Below, in pieces: positions 34,892 to 43,864 of a stretch of DNA of 46,646 nucleotides. Numbering within the stretch: the first letter of the stretch is position 1; each line of letters begins with the position of its first letter. Source of the DNA: Rhodospirillaceae bacterium (GTDB taxonomy: Bacteria > Pseudomonadota > Alphaproteobacteria > GCA-2721365); contig PBKC01000027.1 in NCBI GenBank assembly GCA_002721365.1, positions 1 to 46,646 of the forward strand, given 5' to 3'. The notes below the pieces were generated by a model. The model was not told the origin of the DNA. It worked only from the letters and a program-made list of their open reading frames with translations, and made no database searches. The position numbers and the translations under genes were made by a program.

Positions 34892-36061
34892 TCAGCCCTT
34901 CGGCAAAGCGGTCTCGACCAGCCGCGAGAAGTAGCTCGCGCCGATCGGCATGATGTCGTCGTTGAAGTCGTAATGGGGATTGTGCAGATGGTGGCAGCCC
35001 TCCCCCTCGCCGTTGCCGATCCAGGCATAGGCGCCGGGCTTCACCTGCAGGAAGAACGAGAAGTCCTCCGATCCCATCACAGCCGGCTGCTCGCACAGCA
35101 CTTGAGCGTCGCCGGCAACGTCCGTGGCCACCGACTGAGCGAAGGCGGCGGATTCGGCGTGATTGATCGTCGGCGGATAGCCCTCGGAATAGTTCAGCGT
35201 CGCCGAAACGCCATAAGCCGCCGCCACGCCGTCCAAAACCTCGCGCATCCGCCGTTTGGTCAGCGCGCCGATCTCCGGTTCGAAATACCGGACGGTTCCG
35301 CCCAACTTGACCGTGTCGGGAATCACGTTGAACGCGTCGCCGCCATGGAACTGCGTGACAGAGATCACCAGCGTTTTCACAGGGTCGAGATTCCGCGACG
35401 CGATCGTCTGCAGGGCCATCACCATCGCCGAGGCCGCGACGACGGGGTCGGCGGTGCTCTGCGGCATTGCGCCATGTCCGCCGCGGCCCTGGACGATCAC
35501 CTCGAACGAATCGGCGGCCGCCATGATCGGTCCCGCCCCGATGGCGATCTTTCCCGCGGGGAGACCCGGCATGTTGTGAACGCCGTAGATGAAGTCCACC
35601 GGATAACGGTCGAACAATCCGTCTTCGATCATCGCGCGCGCCCCCGCCGCCCCTTCCTCGGCCGGCTGGAACACGAACACGGTGGTACCCTTGAAGTTCC
35701 GATTCTCGGCCAGATAACGGGCGGCACCCAACAGCATGGCGGTGTGCCCGTCATGACCGCAGGCATGCATCACGCCGTCATGGACCGATTTGTACGGCTT
35801 GTCGCTGATCTCGTGCAGCGGCAGCGCGTCCATGTCGGCGCGCAGGCCGATCCGCGGTCCGTCGCCGTTCCGCAGAACGCCGACGACACCGGTCTTGCCG
35901 ATCCCCTCCTCGACCTCGTCGAAACCGAATTCGCGCAACATTGCCGCAACCTTCGCCGCGGTCCGATTCTCCTGATAGGCCAATTCGGGATGGCGGTGGA
36001 TATCGCGACGCCACTCCGCCATGTCCGGCTGGTAGGCGGCGATGCGGTTGATGATCGGCAT
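34892..36061 (-). CDS. M20 family amidohydrolase (hippurate/N-acyl-amino-acid hydrolase type)
   Basis: The 389-residue protein has GAAGG six bases before ATG 36061. The metal-binding set is visible: GLRADMDALPL, MHACGHDGHTAML, FQPAEEGAAGARAM and, near the end, GSEDFSFFLQ. These are typical of the M20D group that removes acyl groups from N-acyl-L-amino acids. There is no signal peptide, so it acts in the cytoplasm. With the D-amino-acid deacylase at 31765 it suggests use of N-acylated amino acids. It is the first gene of a two-gene minus-strand unit with the isomerase-like gene. Confidence 0.9.
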   Translation of the reverse strand: MPIINRIAAYQPDMAEWRRDIHRHPELAYQENRTAAKVAAMLREFGFDEVEEGIGKTGVVGVLRNGDGPRIGLRADMDALPLHEISDKPYKSVHDGVMHACGHDGHTAMLLGAARYLAENRNFKGTTVFVFQPAEEGAAGARAMIEDGLFDRYPVDFIYGVHNMPGLPAGKIAIGAGPIMAAADSFEVIVQGRGGHGAMPQSTADPVVAASAMVMALQTIASRNLDPVKTLVISVTQFHGGDAFNVIPDTVKLGGTVRYFEPEIGALTKRRMREVLDGVAAAYGVSATLNYSEGYPPTINHAESAAFAQSVATDVAGDAQVLCEQPAVMGSEDFSFFLQVKPGAYAWIGNGEGEGCHHLHNPHYDFNDDIMPIGASYFSRLVETALPKG

Positions 36062-36177
36062 GTCGAGCCTTCGTATGAGTCGGGCCGTTTAGTGCAGAGC
36101 GGCACAATAGCATCCTGTCCGCTGAATCGTCACCGGGCTTGTTGTTCGCCTGCCGCTACCGCCATAGCATTTCTGCC

Positions 36178-36783
36178 ATGTTCGTATGGCTGACGGCGCA
36201 GGGCGGCTATTTTCTGTTGTGGTTGAGTTTCGGCCTCGGCCATTCGCTGCTTGCGGGCGACCGGTCGCCGTTGCGGGTGGTGGGGCGCTGGCAGCGGCTG
36301 TCGTACAACCTTCTGGCGGCCGTTCATTTGGTTGTGGTGATCGTCGGCGGCCACCTGTTGCTGGATACCCGCGCGTTCGTGTGGTCGCCCGTTATGCTGT
36401 GGGTGCGAACGGCAGCGGTGGGGATCGGCCTCCTGGTGCTGATTCTTTCCCTTCGGCAATACGACCTGCGCCGCTTCGCGGGCTTCAGGCAGATCGGCGA
36501 CAGGGACGGGGAGGCCGAGACGCCGGAGCCGCTCCATATCAGCGGCCTCAACCGTTATGTACGGCATCCGCTCTATGTCGGCAGCATTCTGTTGCTGCTG
36601 GGAATCGCGGATAGCGAGTTCGGTCTTGCCACTGCGCTATGGGCGAGCGTTTATTTTATAGTCGGTAGCCGCGTCGAGGAACGGCGTCTGGTCGCGATGT
36701 ATGGGGCCGACTACGAGCGGTATCGACGGAAGACGCCGGCATTCATTCCGAGATTGGTGCGGCGCAGAGTAGGGTATCGTTAA
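36178..36783 (+). CDS. Isoprenylcysteine methyltransferase-like integral membrane protein
   Basis: The 201-residue protein starts at ATG 36178; an earlier in-frame start at 36139 adds 13 unlikely residues. About five hydrophobic segments are followed by NRYVRHPLYVGSILLLLG and EERRLVAMYGADYERYRRKTPAFIP. RHPxY and E-x3-L-x7-Y-x2-Y are the cofactor-site signatures of the ICMT/PEMT membrane methyltransferase group, and similar motifs occur in NnrU-like proteins. The substrate is unknown. No ribosome site is evident. It is divergent from the M20 gene and upstream of the PleD-like regulator with a 147-base gap. Confidence 0.78.
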   Translation: MFVWLTAQGGYFLLWLSFGLGHSLLAGDRSPLRVVGRWQRLSYNLLAAVHLVVVIVGGHLLLDTRAFVWSPVMLWVRTAAVGIGLLVLILSLRQYDLRRFAGFRQIGDRDGEAETPEPLHISGLNRYVRHPLYVGSILLLLGIADSEFGLATALWASVYFIVGSRVEERRLVAMYGADYERYRRKTPAFIPRLVRRRVGYR

Positions 36784-36930
36784 GCATCGCGTGGTCTAGT
36801 CTAGTTGGGTATTCTCGGAGCAATCCAATCCGTCCGGGGCGTTCGAGCGCGTCGACGGTGAAGCGACTGCCCGGCATGCGGGTGGTCCCGCACGTCGGCT
36901 GGTCCCTTGTCTTGGAGGCGCGCACCGCGC

Positions 36931-37989
36931 ATGGCGATCCTGGTGGTCGATGATCTTCCCGGTAACCGGATGCTGTTGAAGCATGTCCTCGAAGCCTCCG
37001 GCTTCGAGGACATCGTGCTCGCCGATTCGGCGACGGAAGCATTCGATGTGCTCGGTTTGTCAGACGACCAAACCGAGGAAGGCCGGGACGACGTCCAGCT
37101 GATCTTGATGGATATCATGATGCCGGGCATCGACGGCGTCGAAGCCTGCCGGAAGATCAAGACGTCCGAGCGTCATCGCGATACGCCGGTCATCATGGTG
37201 ACGGCGCTGAACGAGGTCGAGCCGCTCGAAAACGCTTTCCAGGCCGGCGCCACCGACTACATCCCGAAGCCGATCAACAAGGTCGAGCTCAATGCGCGCG
37301 TCCATTCCGCCCTCGCCTTGAAGAAGGAGATGGAGGCCAGGAAGAAGCGCGAGCAGGAACTGCTGGAGATCACGCGGCTTCTCAAGGACACGAACCAGCG
37401 GCTGCGTCACCTGACGACGCTGGATGGCCTGACCGGCATCCCCAATCGCCGCAGGGCGATGGAATATCTCGACCAGGAATGGCGCCGGAGCCTCCGCGAA
37501 AACGCCAGCCTGTCGGTGGCGATGATCGATGTCGATTACTTCAAAGCCTATAACGACACCTATGGCCATCAGGCTGGCGACGACTGTCTGTGGATGATTG
37601 CCAACTGCCTGAAACGCAGCCTCAATCGTCCGGCGGACCTCGTGGCCCGCTACGGCGGCGAGGAATTCATCGCGGTTCTGCCGCGCACGCCGATCGACGG
37701 CGGTCTGGTCGTCACGGAAGCGATGCGGGCGAGCGTTGCGGAAGCCAACGTCCCGCATGAAGCCTCGGCCCATAGCGATCATGTGACCATCAGCATTGGA
37801 TTGGCTTCCGTCGTGCCCGGACCCAAGCTCACCTCTTCGGACCTCATCGCCGCTGCGGACCGCGCCCTTTACGATGCCAAGGACAAGGGGCGGGACCAGA
37901 TCGTATGCTCGGCCTGGCCCGAGGATCCTACGGCCGCCGCTCCGCTCCACCGGGTATCACAGGAAGCCGCTGAGCGGGGAAGGCCGTGA
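36931..37989 (+). CDS. Response regulator diguanylate cyclase (REC-GGDEF, PleD-like)
   Basis: The protein has 352 residues from ATG 36931. The receiver (about 1-125) has D7/D8, phospho-acceptor D61 in LMDIMMPGIDG, TALNE and K113 in PKP. A charged coiled linker (about 128-160) leads to a GGDEF domain with LDGLTGIPNRR, active-site GGEEF at 242-246 and an inhibitory RPAD site at 233-236. It should make c-di-GMP when phosphorylated and be inhibited by its product. GGAGG is 11 bases before ATG, a long spacing. The EAL gene starts 58 bases downstream, so opposing enzymes are probably co-expressed. Confidence 0.92.
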   Translation: MAILVVDDLPGNRMLLKHVLEASGFEDIVLADSATEAFDVLGLSDDQTEEGRDDVQLILMDIMMPGIDGVEACRKIKTSERHRDTPVIMVTALNEVEPLENAFQAGATDYIPKPINKVELNARVHSALALKKEMEARKKREQELLEITRLLKDTNQRLRHLTTLDGLTGIPNRRRAMEYLDQEWRRSLRENASLSVAMIDVDYFKAYNDTYGHQAGDDCLWMIANCLKRSLNRPADLVARYGGEEFIAVLPRTPIDGGLVVTEAMRASVAEANVPHEASAHSDHVTISIGLASVVPGPKLTSSDLIAAADRALYDAKDKGRDQIVCSAWPEDPTAAAPLHRVSQEAAERGRP

Positions 37990-38047
37990 ACGGAGGGCCG
38001 GCAGCGCGGCTCTCGCCGAACAGGGACGCAACGGGGATGGCCGGCTG

Positions 38048-39829
38048 ATGGCGCGAGGGGAAGAAGTGTCGTCCGCCGCCGACACCGTACGCACCGAACG
38101 GGACAGATTCGTCGCCTTCGCCTTCGCGGCGGCCGATATCGTTCTCGAACTCTATCCCGACGGATGCATCCGCTTCGCCGCCGGTGCGACCTCGGCGCTC
38201 GCCCCGCCGAAGGGCGGGAAGTTCGAAGGCCTTACTTTCGAAAGTCTGGTGGTCGAAGAAGACCGCGGCGTCGCCCGCCGCATTCTCGCCGAGGCTGGGC
38301 AGCACCGAATGGATCCGGTGATCCTCACAATGTCCGGCGCGGGCGGTCGTCCGTTGCGTTGCGTGATGTCGGGCTATCGCATCGCCGATTTCGGCAATCA
38401 CTTCTTCATTTCGCTCAGCGTAGTGCGCGCGAACGCCGCTGCGACGCAGGCCGCGAGCAATATCAAGCGTGACGAGGAGAGCGGCCTCGCCGACGCCGAC
38501 AGCTTCAGCGAACTCGCCGCGGAGGTCCTGAAGGCCGGACGCGAAGGCGGCGGCAGTTCCGAGCTCACATTCCTGACCCTGCCGGATTTCGAGGCGTTCC
38601 GGGGACGGGTCGGCGAGGATGTGCGGCGGCGTCTCGCTCAGCAGATCGGCGAGCAGCTCCGCGCCAAGGCCGTCGACGGAATGACCGCCGGGCGGCTCGG
38701 CGACGGCCGTTACGGCTTCGTTCATCGGGCCGGCCTCGACCTTGCCGGTCTCGAAGAAGAAATCGCCGAAACCACCCGTGCCCTCGACCCCGAGAAGCGG
38801 GGGATGGCGGTCTCCGCTTCGACCCTGGACCTCGCATCCGGGTCGCTGGACGAGGACGGTGCTATCCGCGCGCTCACCTATACGATCAAGAAGTACATGA
38901 CCTCGCGCGACGGCACGCTGTCGGTGCAGAGCCTCAGCGACAGCTATGAGGGCATGCTGAACGACGCCGTCGAGCGCATCGCCAATTTCCGCGAAATGGT
39001 GGGGTCCCGGGCGTTCAGGGTCGCATTCCAGCCGATCGTCAGTCTGGAGACGGGCGCCGTCCATCACTACGAGGCGCTGGCCCGCTTTGCCGACGATGTC
39101 GATTCGCCTTTCGAGACCATCGCCTTCGCGGAAGAGACGGGCATGATCGGCGAATTCGATCTGATGATGTGTCAGCGGGTTCTGGAGATCCTGGGTGAAT
39201 TGGGACCCGACGATGCACCCGAGGTGGCTGTCAACCTGTCCGGCCGGTCGCTCAGCAGCACAGTGTTCATGGATGCGCTGGAGGCCGTCCTCGAACGCAA
39301 TCCGGCACTGCGGTCGCGTTTGCTGTTCGAGGTGACGGAATCCGCTGAGATCGCCGATCTTTCCGACAGCAATGCGGCCATCCAGCGTCTTCGCAGGAGT
39401 GGGCACGAAGTCTGCCTCGACGATTTCGGGGCCGGCGCGGCCGCATTCAGTTACCTACGCGAACTGACGGTCGATTATGTGAAGATAGACGGCGCCTACG
39501 TCCGCGACGCTCTCGATGACAAGCAGATCCGGGCGTTTCTCAAGGCGATGAACGGCCTGTGCCGCGACCTCGGCATCGAGACCGTGGCGGAATGGGTCGA
39601 GAACGAGGCTACGGCGTCGTTCCTGATGTCGCAGGGCGTTCAGTTCGGGCAAGGCTACTATTTCGGCCGGCCCGTGTTCGACCTCGCTCCGGCGCGCAAA
39701 CCGGCGCCGGAGAGTGCGCCGCCTCAGCCGAAGAAGGCCAAATCCAAAGCCAAGCCCAAACCGGAAACGACCACGCCGCCAGCACCATCGTCCGTGCGCC
39801 GTCGCGGGTTCCGCGAAACCTGGGGCTGA
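38048..39829 (+). CDS. EAL-domain c-di-GMP phosphodiesterase with degenerate GGDEF and N-terminal sensor-like region
   Basis: I start at ATG 38048 (593 residues). Residues about 20-130 look PAS-like. Residues about 142-300 resemble a degenerate GGDEF domain: SGLADADSF replaces the usual opening and LGDGRYGFV the GGDEF loop. The EAL domain (about 320-560) keeps E342-A-L, NLSG, FEVTES, LDDFGAG, VKIDG, AEWVE and GQGYYFGRP, so hydrolysis is plausible. The last 35 residues are Lys/Pro-rich and basic, possibly a nucleic-acid or membrane contact. The inactive GGDEF may bind GTP and tune the EAL domain, as in some family members; that is inference. It follows the PleD-like cyclase. Confidence 0.87.
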   Translation: MARGEEVSSAADTVRTERDRFVAFAFAAADIVLELYPDGCIRFAAGATSALAPPKGGKFEGLTFESLVVEEDRGVARRILAEAGQHRMDPVILTMSGAGGRPLRCVMSGYRIADFGNHFFISLSVVRANAAATQAASNIKRDEESGLADADSFSELAAEVLKAGREGGGSSELTFLTLPDFEAFRGRVGEDVRRRLAQQIGEQLRAKAVDGMTAGRLGDGRYGFVHRAGLDLAGLEEEIAETTRALDPEKRGMAVSASTLDLASGSLDEDGAIRALTYTIKKYMTSRDGTLSVQSLSDSYEGMLNDAVERIANFREMVGSRAFRVAFQPIVSLETGAVHHYEALARFADDVDSPFETIAFAEETGMIGEFDLMMCQRVLEILGELGPDDAPEVAVNLSGRSLSSTVFMDALEAVLERNPALRSRLLFEVTESAEIADLSDSNAAIQRLRRSGHEVCLDDFGAGAAAFSYLRELTVDYVKIDGAYVRDALDDKQIRAFLKAMNGLCRDLGIETVAEWVENEATASFLMSQGVQFGQGYYFGRPVFDLAPARKPAPESAPPQPKKAKSKAKPKPETTTPPAPSSVRRRGFRETWG

Positions 39830-40032
39830 AGCACTACTTCCGCGTATCTCTGCGTTGCCGGGCGGGCCCGCTGCGCATCAATTTGCCGCTGGTAAAGGCA
39901 ATCGACGGTTTTTTGTGCATCGCAAAAACCCGGATGACACGGGAAAGGGCAGCGGGTTACAGTTCCTGATCGTCGATCGGGCTCGTACACCCGAATAAGG
40001 GCGACGGGCCCCATTGGGTGGAGATGGGGACG

Positions 40033-41292
40033 ATGAGGACATTGACGCGTTTTGGTCGCGTATTGGCTGGGATGGGAGCACCTCTTCTGTTGGGGGGAGC
40101 GGCTCTGGCCGATACTTCGGACGTCGTCGGCTACAACAGGGTTCTGGTCGAGAAGGCCGGTGCTCATTGCGTGGACGACCCGCACTGCTTCAACCGCTAT
40201 CCCCCGGCCATCGAGCCGGTGGCCCATGCAAAGCCGGGCGATCTGATCACCTTCGAGACCCGGGATGCGCTCGATAGCGATCTCAATCTGACCTCGACGC
40301 CGGACGATCTCGCGGCGATCGACCTCAACCTCGTCCATCCGATGACGGGGCCGGTCTATGTCGAAGGGGCGAAGCGGGGCGACGCGGTCGCCATTACCTT
40401 CATCACCATCGTCCCCGACGACTACGGCTACACGACCATCGTTCCGGGGTTCGGTTTCCTTCGCGACAAGTTTCCGGAGCCCTATGTCGCCAACTGGCGG
40501 CTGAATTCCGCCTATGCGGTGTCGGAACAGCTTCCCGGCATCAAAGTGCCGATGAATGCCTTCACCGGCTCGATCGGGACCATGCCGGGCGAGCCCGAAA
40601 TCCAGGCGTGGAAGAAGCGCGAGGCCGATCTGGCCGCTGCCGGCGGTGTCGCCCTGCAACCGCAGCCGATCGGGGCGCTTCCGAAGGCCGTCTGCGGGCC
40701 CGAGGGCAGCCACAAGGACGACTGCCTCAGGACCATCCCGCCGCGTGAGAACGGCGGCAACATCGACGTGAAGCAGATGCAGGTCGGAACGACCCTGCTG
40801 CTTCCCTGCTTCGTCGACGGCTGCGGGTTGTTCATCGGCGACGTTCATTACGCCCAGGGCGATGGCGAGGTCTCGGGCACGGCGATCGAGATGGGCGCCA
40901 CGGTCACGGTGATGACCGAAATCCGCGAGGGCGCCGGAGCCTTCATCAAAGGGGTCCAGATCGAGGGCGGGCCGCAGCTCAAGAACATGGCACCGTCCGA
41001 GTTCTACGCCACCACAGGCTTCCCGAAGAAGGAATCGGGCGACCTTCCGATCTACATGACCTATCTGGATTCGGAGAAGATCGCACCGCTCGAGAACCTG
41101 TCGGAGGACCTGACGCTGGCGGCGCGGAACGCGCTTCTGGAGATGCTCGACTATCTGGTCCGCGAGCACGGGCTGACGCGGGAACAGGCCTATGTGCTGT
41201 CCAGCGTCGCGGTCGATCTTCGTGTCGGCCAGGTGGTCGACGTCCCGAACTATGTCATGACCGCGGTCCTCGACCTCGGCGTGTTCGAGTAG
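40033..41292 (+). CDS. Exported acetamidase/formamidase family protein
   Basis: Three in-frame starts are close together (40018, 40024, 40033); I prefer ATG 40033, with GGAG 9 bases upstream, giving 419 residues. MRTLTRFGRVLAGMGAPLLLGGAALA is a signal peptide, unusual because FmdA/AmdA enzymes are normally cytoplasmic. Family features include NLVHPMTGPVYVEGA, GDAVAITF, GCGLFIGDVHYAQGDGEVSGTAIEM and AYVLSSVAVDLRVGQVVD. Extra cysteines (CVDDPHC, CGPEGSHKDDC, CFVDGC) would suit disulfides outside the cytoplasm. Amide hydrolysis in the periplasm is the likely role. The substrate is unknown. A strong hairpin follows the stop codon. Confidence 0.83.
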   Translation: MRTLTRFGRVLAGMGAPLLLGGAALADTSDVVGYNRVLVEKAGAHCVDDPHCFNRYPPAIEPVAHAKPGDLITFETRDALDSDLNLTSTPDDLAAIDLNLVHPMTGPVYVEGAKRGDAVAITFITIVPDDYGYTTIVPGFGFLRDKFPEPYVANWRLNSAYAVSEQLPGIKVPMNAFTGSIGTMPGEPEIQAWKKREADLAAAGGVALQPQPIGALPKAVCGPEGSHKDDCLRTIPPRENGGNIDVKQMQVGTTLLLPCFVDGCGLFIGDVHYAQGDGEVSGTAIEMGATVTVMTEIREGAGAFIKGVQIEGGPQLKNMAPSEFYATTGFPKKESGDLPIYMTYLDSEKIAPLENLSEDLTLAARNALLEMLDYLVREHGLTREQAYVLSSVAVDLRVGQVVDVPNYVMTAVLDLGVFE

Positions 41293-41309
41293 GCGCGACG
41301 GAGTTCAGG

Positions 41310-41338
41310 CGAGGAGGGCGGCTGATGCCGCCTCCTCG
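41310..41338 (+). terminator. Strong hairpin between the formamidase-like and Tat-protein genes
   Basis: CGAGGAGG (41310-41317) pairs with CCTCCTCG (41331-41338), and CGGC (41319-41322) with GCCG (41327-41330), around TGAT with one bulged G. It lacks a T run and lies only 9 bases before the next start codon, so it may act as an attenuator rather than a full stop. Confidence 0.55.
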
Positions 41339-41347
41339 TCGCCGATC

Positions 41348-41941
41348 ATGACGATGATGCTCGATCGACGCGGATTCCTGGGCGGGGCTGCCGCGCTGGC
41401 TGCGTTCACGCTATGCACCGCCCATACGCCTTACCGGCAATGGCAGGTCTACCGGCAAAGGCATCTGCTGATCCTGACCAGCCGCGAGGACGAGCCCTCC
41501 TATCCGATCGGACAGGCGATCGCCGACTTTCTCGTCGAAACCCTGCCCGAGAGCGCCGCGCGCGTGACCCGGGCCCCCACCATCGAACGGTTCGCGAGCC
41601 TGATCTCGACCGGCCAGCTCGACGTCGGCGTGTTGTCACGCGCACTCGCGGCGGCGCTTCTCAAGGGCGAACCGCCCTTCACCGCTTTCGGCCCGACCGA
41701 CATTCGAACCCTGATGCCGATGGATGGCCATTTGCTCATCTGCCGCGGTGATTTTCCTGACCGTCATGCCTATGTCCTGGCGGCGGCACTGTCCGACCGT
41801 GCCGCTCCATTCGTGGAAGGCGGCATCGCCGGCGCGGATCTGCCGGTCCCATGGCATGAGGGGGTGACGGCCTTTCGGGAAGGACACCCGCCGCCCGACA
41901 CTGCCGTCGAGGCATCTTCCGGCGCCTCGGGCGGCCAATGA
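41348..41941 (+). CDS. Small Tat-exported protein resembling a TAXI-type substrate-binding protein
   Basis: The 197-residue protein has a twin-arginine signal (DRRGFLGGAAALAAF). LLILTSREDEPSYPIGQAIADFL and PTIERFASLISTGQLDVGVLSRALA resemble the first lobe of periplasmic type 2 binding proteins, especially the TAXI group. DLPVPWHEGVTAFREG resembles the end of TAXI proteins (proline-histidine-glycine, then Tyr or Phe). Full-length TAXI proteins are about 320 residues, so this is a compact form lacking much of the second lobe. The stop overlaps the next gene (ATGA). It may bind a ligand in the periplasm with no transporter subunits nearby. The assignment is by resemblance only. Confidence 0.6.
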   Translation: MTMMLDRRGFLGGAAALAAFTLCTAHTPYRQWQVYRQRHLLILTSREDEPSYPIGQAIADFLVETLPESAARVTRAPTIERFASLISTGQLDVGVLSRALAAALLKGEPPFTAFGPTDIRTLMPMDGHLLICRGDFPDRHAYVLAAALSDRAAPFVEGGIAGADLPVPWHEGVTAFREGHPPPDTAVEASSGASGGQ

Positions 41942-42663
41942 TCCGTTGCTGGGTTTTCGTCCTCGTAGGGATGCTCGCCGTCCCTCGGTTCGCCGTCGCC
42001 CACGACGTTCTCAACGCTGCGGCGATGGAGGACTTCCTCGGACGGCTCGACAGTCATCGGGCGATCGCCGATGAGGCGGGCCGGGAAGGGCAGGCCGAGG
42101 CGTTCTTCCAACGCGGCATGGTCCTGAGCGAGTCGGTCGATCTCCTGAACCAGGACTACATGGTCCATGCCGGCAGTCACGGTACAGTCGCCGAAGTCTA
42201 CTTACGTGAGCTCGCCGCCCGTGGCTTCACGCTGACACTGTCCCCCAAACTCGGGCGTTATCCGGTTCCCGTAGGGTCTTTGGAATGCTATCTCGCTCTC
42301 ACCGGCGGTGGCGGCGATCATGCGGCGGAGGCGCTGCACGAAGTGATCACGGCGCGGTTCTACGACAGTTTCGTCGCGGATCCTTTTGCACCGCTTGCCG
42401 GCGACTGGACGTCTGTCCGTCGGGCGATCGCCGACGGCGAAAGATTTCTCGCCCGATTCCCCGCGCATCCCGATCTGGCCGAAATCCGTTTCGTCCTGGC
42501 GGTGAACTACGGACGCGCCGCCCTTTTGGCGCCGGACGAGGCCGAACGCAGTCGCTACCGCGAGGCGGCGGCGGCCGGCTTGGCCGACTATGCCGCGGCC
42601 TATCCGCAATCGATGCGCGCGGCTGCGGCGGAGGCCTTGATCGCGCGCCTTGATGCGGATTAA
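41938..42663 (+). CDS. Secreted helical protein of unknown function
   Basis: The 241-residue protein begins at ATG 41938, overlapping the upstream stop by 4 bases. MIRCWVFVLVGMLAVPRFAVA is a signal peptide. The rest is predicted helical, with Ala-rich TPR-like stretches (AGREGQAEAFFQRGMVL; IRFVLAVNYGRAALLAPDEAERSRYREAAAAGLADYAAAYP). I do not recognise the family. Translation coupling suggests a shared function with the Tat-exported binding-like protein. Confidence 0.75.
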   Translation: MIRCWVFVLVGMLAVPRFAVAHDVLNAAAMEDFLGRLDSHRAIADEAGREGQAEAFFQRGMVLSESVDLLNQDYMVHAGSHGTVAEVYLRELAARGFTLTLSPKLGRYPVPVGSLECYLALTGGGGDHAAEALHEVITARFYDSFVADPFAPLAGDWTSVRRAIADGERFLARFPAHPDLAEIRFVLAVNYGRAALLAPDEAERSRYREAAAAGLADYAAAYPQSMRAAAAEALIARLDAD

Positions 42664-42753
42664 GGCGGCAGGTAGGAAACGCTTCGCACATTTGACGGCG
42701 ACGCCGCCTATATTAGCTTCTACGGAACGTTTCGCGGCGTAAGGGAGCTCGCA

Positions 42754-43320
42754 ATGAAGATCGGGATGAGCATAGTCGCCTTGGGGCTGGTCTGCGGCTC
42801 GCTGGCGCCCCTCGCTGCCGAGGAGACCGGGGCGGAGCAGGCGCCGGCGGATACCACCAAGTTCACGGTCCAGTATGACGGCCCCCCGGAGCTCCGCGTC
42901 CTTGACGTGGGCGACGAGGAGGTCATTTCCGGTCGGATCTCCGGCACCGCATCGTCGACGACGAGTCCGGTGCTCGCCGGAGCGACGGTCGACTGCCCGT
43001 TCGTCGGCCGGGCCTATGAGGGGCGCAGCTTCTCCTGCGGCTTCACGACCATCGAGGACATGCAGGGCATGTGCGTCTTCACCGATGCCGATGGCGACCA
43101 GGCGGTTGCCGACTGGACCTGCTCGACCGCGGCGACGATGACTTCCGACGCGCGTTGCGAGGGCAAGGCCACCTGGATCAGCGGCACCGGCAAATACGCT
43201 GGCGTGACCGGAGCCTTCAAGATGCACTCCGAGCTGTTCCGGAACAAAAAGGAAGACGGCAACGCCGTCTGGAGCGGCTCGATGGAGCTGCCGATGATGA
43301 TGCTGGGACTGGAGTCCTAG
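42754..43320 (+). CDS. Secreted hypothetical protein, possible beta-barrel
   Basis: The 188-residue protein has a good AAGGGAG site and a signal peptide (MKIGMSIVALGLVCGSLAPLAA). The mature part has alternating hydrophobic strands, four cysteines between about 75 and 135 that could form disulfides, and a GTGKYAGVTGAFKMHSELF segment reminiscent of allene-oxide-cyclase-like lipocalin barrels. No catalytic motif is visible. It is separated by 90 bases from the upstream operon and followed by a convergent lipoprotein gene. The function is unknown. Confidence 0.72.
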   Translation: MKIGMSIVALGLVCGSLAPLAAEETGAEQAPADTTKFTVQYDGPPELRVLDVGDEEVISGRISGTASSTTSPVLAGATVDCPFVGRAYEGRSFSCGFTTIEDMQGMCVFTDADGDQAVADWTCSTAATMTSDARCEGKATWISGTGKYAGVTGAFKMHSELFRNKKEDGNAVWSGSMELPMMMLGLES

Positions 43321-43506
43321 CGCGCGACTGCTCCGTACCGAAACGGCGTGAGAAGTCCCTTACGCCTTCGGACCACGTCGAGTTCACGGTTCAGAGCGTT
43401 GTGCACCCGATTGGAGGGCGCCCGGCGCGTTAAGCTGCTGATAACGACCAGCTATCATCGGTCAGGCGAGTCCGCCTGATCGATGGCTGCTCCAGGTCGG
43501 ATCGAC

Positions 43507-43527
43507 CCCAGGCCGTTTCGGCCTGGG
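43507..43527 (-). terminator. Hairpin after the small lipoprotein gene
   Basis: CCCAGGCC (43507-43514) pairs with GGCCTGGG (43520-43527), just downstream of the stop at 43538 on the minus strand. No T run follows there. A second small hairpin at 43462-43479 may contribute. Confidence 0.4.
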
Positions 43528-43537
43528 CCTCGTCCTG

Positions 43538-43813
43538 TTACCAGAGGCTGCCGCTGTCCGATTTGGGCCGGACCTTGCCTTTGAGATAGCCCCAGCCCGT
43601 GCTGCAGAAACACGGTTCTCCGGCCTGGGCGCCGGCTTCGACGGGGCATTGGGCCTCGCGGTGATAGCAGACCAGGTCTCTGGACGGCGCCCCGGCACCG
43701 CTGAGAATGTCGGAGAGCGTCCCCGACTGGCCGGGCTGGGAATTGTTGCATCCGCCGAGCGCTGCCGCCAGCGTCAGGCCCGCCACAATCGTCATCAGCC
43801 GTCGCGCGTTCAT
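43538..43813 (-). CDS. Small Cys-rich lipoprotein
   Basis: ATG 43813 gives 91 residues; the longer frame to 44020 runs through the tRNA and is rejected. MNARRLMTIVAGLTLAAALGGC is a lipoprotein signal with lipobox LGGC at the end. The mature part is short, with CYHREAQC and PCFCSTGWGYLKGK, a compact Cys/Gly motif that could hold a disulfide or metal. I recognise no family. It lies between the convergent secreted protein gene and the tRNA, and probably has its own promoter. Confidence 0.62.
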   Translation of the reverse strand: MNARRLMTIVAGLTLAAALGGCNNSQPGQSGTLSDILSGAGAPSRDLVCYHREAQCPVEAGAQAGEPCFCSTGWGYLKGKVRPKSDSGSLW

Positions 43814-43864
43814 TTCTCGATCCCATCGTCTCGCCGTCCCGGACCGGGGCGCGCGGAAAATAGA

